The notes below the pieces were generated by a model. That model searched no databases, was not told the origin of the DNA, and saw only the letters and a list, made by a program, of their open reading frames with translations. A program made the position numbers and the translations under genes. Positions 40,351 to 43,860 of a DNA stretch of 43,860 nt are shown here, piece by piece. The first letter of the stretch is position 1. Every line of letters begins with the position of its first letter. The stretch is from positions 1 to 43,860 of the forward strand of contig JAFQOI010000013.1 of the NCBI GenBank assembly GCA_017403285.1. Direction: 5' to 3'. This DNA is from a bacterium (GTDB lineage Bacteria; Cyanobacteriota; Vampirovibrionia; Gastranaerophilales; Gastranaerophilaceae).

Positions 40351-40868
40351 GCATATGGGGTTTAGTGTTAGACAGCAAACCCTAACTGTCAAGAATTTAG
40401 TTTAGTGCAAATCCTCTAAATCACTAAGTCTGCCCCATACCAGACTCCGGAGAAGCCTCTTCTAACATTTGCTCTCGTTACCTATCGTCATAGGATTTTT
40501 AAATCTAAACCAAAATCAAACTCTTTTTACTTCCGCCCGCGTTGATGCCTATGAAAGTTTTAAAAGTTAGCTACTCCTTTTGGGCAAGTTTCTATCTTCC
40601 TACTACCGGAAGCCGAGTCACGACTCTCGCGGATGATTTGGATAAGGTCACTACGCGTTTGCGCCTTATCGCTTTGGTTTAAATTTAAGTGTCCTCCCCA
40701 TTTCATTCACCGAACCATCTTCGAAAGGACTTACCCTATCGATCGAGGAATCGAACCATCGAGCTATTTGCTGACTTGGAACAGCCTGTGGTAGGGTTAC
40801 ACTTCGATTTCAAGTGAGCAAGAGCGGGAGAAAGTTAAGGAAGGATGAGAGATCTCTTGCTCACTTTG
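40351..40868 (-). ncRNA. Large structured non-coding RNA, ROOL/GOLLD-like candidate
   Basis: About 510 nt without ORFs, from a consensus promoter, ending at tRNA-Met. Many strong pairings: AAGTGAGCAAGAG/CTCTTGCTCACTT at the 5' end; CCCTA/TAGGG; GTCC/GGAC; a long-range TTTAAATTTAAACC/GGTTTAGATTTAAA; ATAAGG/CCTTAT; GAGTC/GACTC; CTTCC/GGAAG; CCTAT-GACG-ATAGG; TGTTAG/CTAACA; TATGGGG/CCCCATA; GACAG/CTGTC. Large ornate RNAs of the ROOL and GOLLD classes have this size and lie next to tRNAs in Bacillota phages. Identity not proven. Confidence 0.6.
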
Positions 40869-40875
40869 TACTTAA

Positions 40876-40904
40876 ATTATAACATAATTTTAAGTGAAAA
40901 TCAA
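40876..40904 (-). promoter_or_regulatory. Promoter of the large RNA and tRNA-Met
   Basis: TTGATT (40899-40904), 17-base spacer, TATAAT (40876-40881). Confidence 0.75.
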
Positions 40905-40908
40905 ATTT

Positions 40909-41568
40909 TTAATCAATATTATTGCTAATAAATTTCCATTTATATCCTGCCGCGGTCTTTCTTTTTCCTCGGCAAACTTCTGAAATATGTTGTTTTATGG
41001 TAGAAACTTTACACCCTGTTAAATTGTTATCAACCATATAATTTGCTGCTTCCCATAAAGAAGAAAAGTTTTTTATAAAATTCTCTTTTAAATCAAACAT
41101 ATTTACCGGTTTTCCAAACTTTTCTTTTTGTACCTCATATGAGGTCAAAGGAACAATATTATTTTCCCTTAATATTCTTAAAACTGAATCTGAACATATA
41201 TTTAGCTCTTTTGCGGTATCTTTTGCTGACCTTAATTGATTATAAATATTTATAACTTTTTCTCTATCAATATAAGGCTTCCCATCTCCACCTATTGTGG
41301 CATTATATCCATATTTAAAAGAGCCATAAAACTCAATCCAATATTTCTCTCGATTAGAAGAATCTTCCAAACTACATTCTTCAATAGTCTCTACCAAAAA
41401 ATTTTTTATACCATATTTTCGCATGGCAGAATACAAGGGTCGTTTTTCTAAGGTTTCTTTTACACTATCTCTTTTATGAGATTCCCATCTTTCTTCAACA
41501 GTACGATTAGTTTTTCCTATGTAGATTTTTCCATTTATTTTATTGGTAATTTTATAAATGTATGACAT
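40909..41568 (-). CDS. GIY-YIG homing endonuclease
   Basis: 219 residues, standard code. YIYKITNKINGKIYIGKTNR at residues 3-22 is the GIY-YIG core; Arg in TVEERWESHK and Glu in NREKYWIEFY complete the nuclease. The C-terminus has NUMOD/helix-turn-helix repeats (AKDTAKELNICSDSVLRILR, then the VNMFDLKENFIKNFSSLWEA module) for DNA recognition. It stands free between tRNA-Thr and the large RNA promoter and may mobilise itself or the nearby group I intron. ATG 41568 after GGAGG. Confidence 0.85.
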   Translation of the reverse strand: MSYIYKITNKINGKIYIGKTNRTVEERWESHKRDSVKETLEKRPLYSAMRKYGIKNFLVETIEECSLEDSSNREKYWIEFYGSFKYGYNATIGGDGKPYIDREKVINIYNQLRSAKDTAKELNICSDSVLRILRENNIVPLTSYEVQKEKFGKPVNMFDLKENFIKNFSSLWEAANYMVDNNLTGCKVSTIKQHISEVCRGKRKTAAGYKWKFISNNID

Positions 41569-41643
41569 ATTTAAATGCCTCCTAAATTATTAAGACAATT
41601 AGTTAAAACAACGTCACCACGTGAAGGTTTGTCTTTTGACGTC

Positions 41644-41716
41644 AGCCGGCGATAGGAATCGAACCTACAACCTACGGTTTACAAAACCGTTGCTCTGCCA
41701 ATTGAGCTACGCCGGC
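41644..41716 (-). tRNA. tRNA-Thr (UGU)
   Basis: Acceptor GCCGGCG/CGCCGGC, D-arm GCTC...GAGC, anticodon stem ACGGT/ACCGT with loop TTTGTAA (UGU), T-arm GTAGG-TTCGATT-CCTAT. Discriminator T; CCA not encoded, unlike the other tRNAs here. Confidence 0.88.
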
Positions 41717-41773
41717 ATGAGGGGAGTAATTTTTATTTTACCGGAAGTCCACTCCCCAAGTTCTCGACTCCCC

Positions 41774-41824
41774 TCACTATGCGGGCGGCTCATCCTCCGC
41801 GAGGTATTTAGTGAATACAATCAT
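41774..41824 (-). CDS. Micro-ORF, MIVF peptide 2
   Basis: MIVFTKYLAEDEPPA, then TAG immediately followed by TGA (41774-41776). AGGAGG lies nine bases before ATG 41824, the same geometry as at 39936-40004. The frame is open upstream to an ATG at 41905 (42 residues plus TAG), but that has only a weak site. With TAG = Gln the peptide gains one residue. Confidence 0.45.
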
Positions 41825-42016
41825 AAACATCAACCTCCTATTTTTCACATAGTTAGCAGTTTTGCTTCGCTTCTTTCTATACCCTTTTCCGCTTTCTTGC
41901 CACATATCGCCTCACTTTTGATTTCGCTGAGGTCGCCGGTGGTAGTTGAAACTGCTAAAATCCGTGTTAAGGGTCACTCTTTTTATTTGGGAGGCAAGGA
42001 GATGTTGACTTGCCGT
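41825..42016 (-). other. Spacer between tRNA-Asp and micro-ORF
   Basis: Diverged copy of the spacer at 40005-40274 (shared AACTACCACCGGC, GATATGTGGC, TGTGAAAAATAGGAGGT). Contains the in-frame upstream extension of the micro-ORF (basic, GYRKKRSKTANYVKNRR). Confidence 0.45.
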
Positions 42017-42093
42017 TGGCGATTCGTAGGAGACTCGAACTCCTGACCTCCACCGTGACAGGGTGGCGTTCTACGCTACTGAACTAACGAACC
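42017..42093 (-). tRNA. tRNA-Asp (GUC)
   Basis: Acceptor GGTTCGT/ACGAATC (one G-U), anticodon stem CCACC/GGTGG with loop CTGTCAC (GUC), T-arm CAGGAG-TTCGAGT-CTCCT, G73 and encoded CCA. Confidence 0.9.
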
Positions 42094-42266
42094 ATATAAA
42101 TGTTAGGCAGCTACCCTTTAGCGGTCTAAGACGACCACAAAGCATACATTTAAATACTTACTACGCTTTACACCAACAAAGCATTAGCCGTATAATAAGC
42201 GATTCTTTCGTCTCCTCTTCCCCGCCCAGGTTTTTCCGCTACGAAGGTACTGGGAACATACCTTAA
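42094..42266 (-). other. Spacer between tRNA-Asn and tRNA-Asp
   Basis: 173 bases without an ORF or a complete tRNA; some pairing potential (GGTCG/CGACC, GGTAGCTGCC). Possibly remains of a deleted RNA gene. Confidence 0.4.
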
Positions 42267-42342
42267 TGGCTGCCCCGACAGGACTTGAACCTGTGACAAG
42301 CCGGTTAACAGCCGGCCGCTCTACCTGCTGAGCTACGGGGCA
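42267..42342 (-). tRNA. tRNA-Asn (GUU)
   Basis: Acceptor TGCCCCG/CGGGGCA, anticodon stem GCCGG/CCGGC with loop CTGTTAA (GUU), T-arm ACAGG-TTCAAGT-CCTGT, G73 and encoded CCA. Confidence 0.92.
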
Positions 42343-42385
42343 TCAATGGGGAGTTTTTTTCTTCCTCCCTCAACCTTACATATAT

Positions 42386-42414
42386 ATTATATCAAAAATT
42401 CCAAGAAAATTCAA
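42386..42414 (-). promoter_or_regulatory. Promoter of the Asn-Asp-Thr tRNA unit
   Basis: TTGAAT (42409-42414), 17-base spacer, TATAAT (42386-42391), then the leader AAGGTTGAGGGAG, also found after the promoter at 43370. Confidence 0.75.
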
Positions 42415-42415
42415 A

Positions 42416-42640
42416 TTATTTTTCAGCAACAATTTTCGTTAGCCGTTCAACAACTTGAGATAGAATTGCTGAATGTTTTAGCTCTTCAGATACAATCTCC
42501 TTGAACTGCGCCATTTCTTCTGGAGTTAGCAAATGAACAAACTTTGTCAGACAAAGATAATAACTCCTTCGAGCATCTGCTTCTTCACATATAAGCTTTT
42601 CGAGTTCTGCGCCAAAGGCAAATTTTTCAGCATCATTCAT
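42416..42640 (-). CDS. Small ferritin-like helical protein
   Basis: 74 residues from ATG 42640, sharing ATGA with the upstream stop. ELEKLICEEADARRSYYLCL then EIVSEELKHSAILSQVVERL contains E-x-x-AR-x-x-Y and EE-x-KH-x-x-x-L patterns seen in ferritin/rubrerythrin-like helices. It is only half the usual length, so it would need to dimerise to build a four-helix bundle; metal binding is speculative. Confidence 0.5.
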   Translation of the reverse strand: MNDAEKFAFGAELEKLICEEADARRSYYLCLTKFVHLLTPEEMAQFKEIVSEELKHSAILSQVVERLTKIVAEK

Positions 42641-42924
42641 AACACACAATCCCTCACTATTCGGTCATACCACAAAGTATCTTCTTTGGCTATGTCGTCT
42701 AATAAAATCAACTTTTCATAGTCAAAAAATTCACCATTAAAGTCATAAAAGTGCGCGCCGTCTCCCGCAACAAAATGTCCCAAGATAGGTTCATAGAAAA
42801 TTTGCAAGTTGGGAAAACGAGAACGGAGAATTAAGGAGAAGTAATAACAATTTCCATCAGTCCAATGACAATCAGACGGAAAACGACGCCTAATAAAAGA
42901 GAGGATTTCATTTGATTGGGACAT
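42637..42924 (-). CDS. Small Cys-His-Asp protein, paralogue of 38890-39183
   Basis: 95 residues. CHWTDGNCYYFSLILRSRFP, IFYEPILGHFVAGDGAHFYD, FNG: same order and spacing as the 38890 protein, with the Cys, His and Asp/Asn conserved. Possibly a papain-like or transglutaminase-like enzyme, or a structural fold without activity. GC-richer than its paralogue. AGGAG precedes the ATG at 42924. It starts 15 bases after tRNA-Leu. Confidence 0.62.
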   Translation of the reverse strand: MSQSNEILSFIRRRFPSDCHWTDGNCYYFSLILRSRFPNLQIFYEPILGHFVAGDGAHFYDFNGEFFDYEKLILLDDIAKEDTLWYDRIVRDCVL

Positions 42925-42938
42925 TTTTAAACTCCTTC

Positions 42939-43239
42939 TGGTGCGGAAGACGGGAATCGAACCCGTATGCCCTTGGGGCGAGGGATTTTAAGCTGTTCTC
43001 TGGACTATCTCATTACCTTCAACTTTACTTGGTCAGGTAGTGGTCGCTCTTGCCTGTTATTAAGAAGATTTACTTCTCAGGTAGTCTCTACACCTTCCTT
43101 GAATTTATTCAAGGCTTGGCTCGCCCTCCGCGCCCTCACGCTTCAGCCGAATTCAACCACTTATTCGATATACATTTCTGTATAAAGGGGACTCCTCTAA
43201 TTGATTCTCCCTTGCGTATGCCTGTTCCGCCACTCCCGC
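42939..43239 (-). tRNA. tRNA-Leu (UAA) interrupted by a group I intron
   Basis: The 5' exon from 43239 (GCGGGAG, D-arm TGGCGGAACAGGCATACGC, then AGGGA) and the 3' exon from about 42992 (CTTAAAA loop, TCCCT, variable arm GCCC-CAA-GGGC, T-arm ACGGG-TTCGATT-CCCGT, CTTCCGC, A73, CCA) together form a complete class II tRNA-Leu with anticodon UAA. Neither exon is functional alone. A consensus promoter lies upstream. Confidence 0.87.
42993..43207 (-). ncRNA. Group I self-splicing intron in tRNA-Leu
   Basis: About 215 nt. Core elements in order on the minus strand: P region AATTCGGCTGAAGC (43140-43153), R region GTGTAGAGACTAC (43081-43093), S region GAGATAGTCC (43002-43011), where ACTA and TAGT form P7; last base G (43993-type omega-G at 42993). 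The exact 5' splice site is uncertain because the exon ends AGGGA/G rather than in U. No ORF inside. The GIY-YIG gene lies 1.4 kb away. Confidence 0.82.
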
Positions 43240-43369
43240 ATAAATATAAGATCAATGGTTTTAAACTCTATTTTCGACGCACTCGCTAGCATCCGGCGCC
43301 AAGTGCATAACCTTTAGCATTTCCTGATAGCCGCACTTAATTTGCTATCTCCCTCAACCTTGTATATAT

Positions 43370-43398
43370 ATTATATCAAAACTTTTGAAATTTTTCAA
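43370..43398 (-). promoter_or_regulatory. Promoter of tRNA-Leu unit
   Basis: TTGAAA (43393-43398), 17-base spacer, TATAAT (43370-43375), leader AAGGTTGAGGGAG. Confidence 0.75.
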
Positions 43399-43419
43399 AT
43401 TTTAAACACTAAAGAATTT

Positions 43420-43623
43420 TTATTCTTCAATGTAGAAAAACTCCGACCAACTGCCAACATCAACAACAGTCCTACCACGCTCATCTTTCCAAGAACGCAT
43501 ATAATGAATAGTATAGTTTCTTTCAGCGCAAAAATCGTTAATAATCCTATACGCCCACTGTTCATCAGTTGCAAGACCAATTACGCGTTCAATACCTTGA
43601 CTATTTTCAAAATAAACTTTCAT
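43420..43623 (-). CDS. Small protein
   Basis: 67 residues, MKVYFENSQGIERVIGLATD, alpha/beta, with a central NYTIHYMRSWKDERGRTVVD. AGGAG precedes ATG 43623. Common small phage protein type of unknown function; 10 bases from the upstream gene. Confidence 0.58.
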   Translation of the reverse strand: MKVYFENSQGIERVIGLATDEQWAYRIINDFCAERNYTIHYMRSWKDERGRTVVDVGSWSEFFYIEE

Positions 43624-43632
43624 TTTTCTCCT

Positions 43633-43821
43633 TTAGCGATAACGCTCGTCCTCAGCATATTCATCGTAATCTTCATCATAACGCGGCTTATACTTGCGCT
43701 TGCGTTCAGCCTTACGTTTCTTATCCTCAAAGATTTTAGTAGAAGGGTCTACTTCACCCCAATCGCGCCGAATCTTTCGATATCGTTCATAAAACTGATT
43801 TTCTTCTACACGCTTAGGCAT
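43633..43821 (-). CDS. Small highly charged protein
   Basis: 62 residues, rich in Arg, Lys, Glu, Asp and Tyr: FYERYRKIRRDWGEVDPSTK then KRKAERKRKYKPRYDEDYDE. Probably disordered and possibly nucleic-acid binding. AAAGGAGAT precedes ATG 43821. Another frame ends just upstream (stop TAA in the ribosome site, about 43836), likely the 3' end of a gene outside the window. Confidence 0.55.
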   Translation of the reverse strand: MPKRVEENQFYERYRKIRRDWGEVDPSTKIFEDKKRKAERKRKYKPRYDEDYDEYAEDERYR

Positions 43822-43860
43822 AATTATCTCCTTTACATATCAAGCCACATAGGCATAAAA

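Noticed and set aside
40738-40815. Possible tRNA with GGTTCGATTCC T-loop inside the large RNA (suppressor candidate)
   Set aside because: No matching acceptor stem or anticodon arm could be built; the T-loop-like segment fits better as part of the large RNA structure.
40351-40868. tmRNA or RNase P RNA
   Set aside because: No tag reading frame or tRNA-Ala-like ends for tmRNA, and the conserved RNase P core sequences were not found.
1-43860. Integrase, repressor or attachment site indicating a prophage
   Set aside because: No recombinase, CI-like repressor or direct att repeat was seen; tRNA genes here are phage-encoded with phage promoters rather than host integration targets.

Overview
The window is about 44 kb of a tailed double-stranded DNA phage (long-tailed: it has a tape measure and tail-tube genes) that probably infects an anaerobic Bacillota host. 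The DNA is AT-rich. Most genes have strong AGGAGG-type ribosome sites, and many transcription units start at TTGACA/TTGATT-N17-TATAAT promoters. No integrase or lysogeny gene is visible. The outstanding property is that the late genes cannot be read with the standard code. From 1 to 15249 (minus strand) DNA packaging, capsid and tail genes are interrupted in frame by TAG, yet each continues with coherent protein to a TAA or TGA. TAG falls where glutamine is expected, so these genes use TAG = Gln (code 15). The same applies to a 541-residue unknown protein (36933-38558) and a homing endonuclease (20595-21317). Genes for abundant particle proteins (major capsid, head protein, tail tube) contain no TAG.

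Layout. (1) 1-15249, minus: tape measure (partial), two related tail-tube proteins, tail and neck proteins, major capsid, head protein, prohead protease/scaffold, portal, large terminase and three upstream genes, from a promoter at 15316-15345. (2) 15414-25093, plus: about 20 small early-type genes in standard code, mostly built as dyad element, promoter, ribosome site, short ORF, and terminator overlapping the stop codon. Eleven copies of a dyad TTTAGACGT-N3-ACGTCTAAA separate the units. A type III hammerhead ribozyme lies between two early genes (16415-16462). (3) 24128-25897: two gene-poor regions with iteron-like repeats, 20-bp tandem repeats and a 30-bp perfect palindrome. (4) 25898-36871, minus: small proteins plus a tRNA/RNA-repair set (T4 Rnl1-type ligase, kinase-HD phosphatase, nucleotidyltransferase), a membrane-anchored SleB-type hydrolase, and an EcoRI-type adenine methylase beside a DUF262-HNH nuclease. 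(5) 36933-43860, minus: the TAG-rich unknown gene, then an RNA region with tRNA-Gln, initiator-like tRNA-Met, tRNA-Thr, tRNA-Asp, tRNA-Asn, and a tRNA-Leu(UAA) split by a group I intron. It also holds a roughly 510-nt highly structured RNA reminiscent of the ROOL/GOLLD class and a GIY-YIG homing endonuclease.

How it fits together (inference). Early genes are translated by the unmodified host code. Late genes need TAG suppression, which would delay structural proteins until a suppressor tRNA accumulates. No tRNA with a CUA anticodon was found here, so it is probably encoded outside the window. Phage tRNAs and the repair enzymes would keep translation going if host nucleases cut tRNAs. Protein functions rest on motifs and gene order read by eye; no database search was possible.
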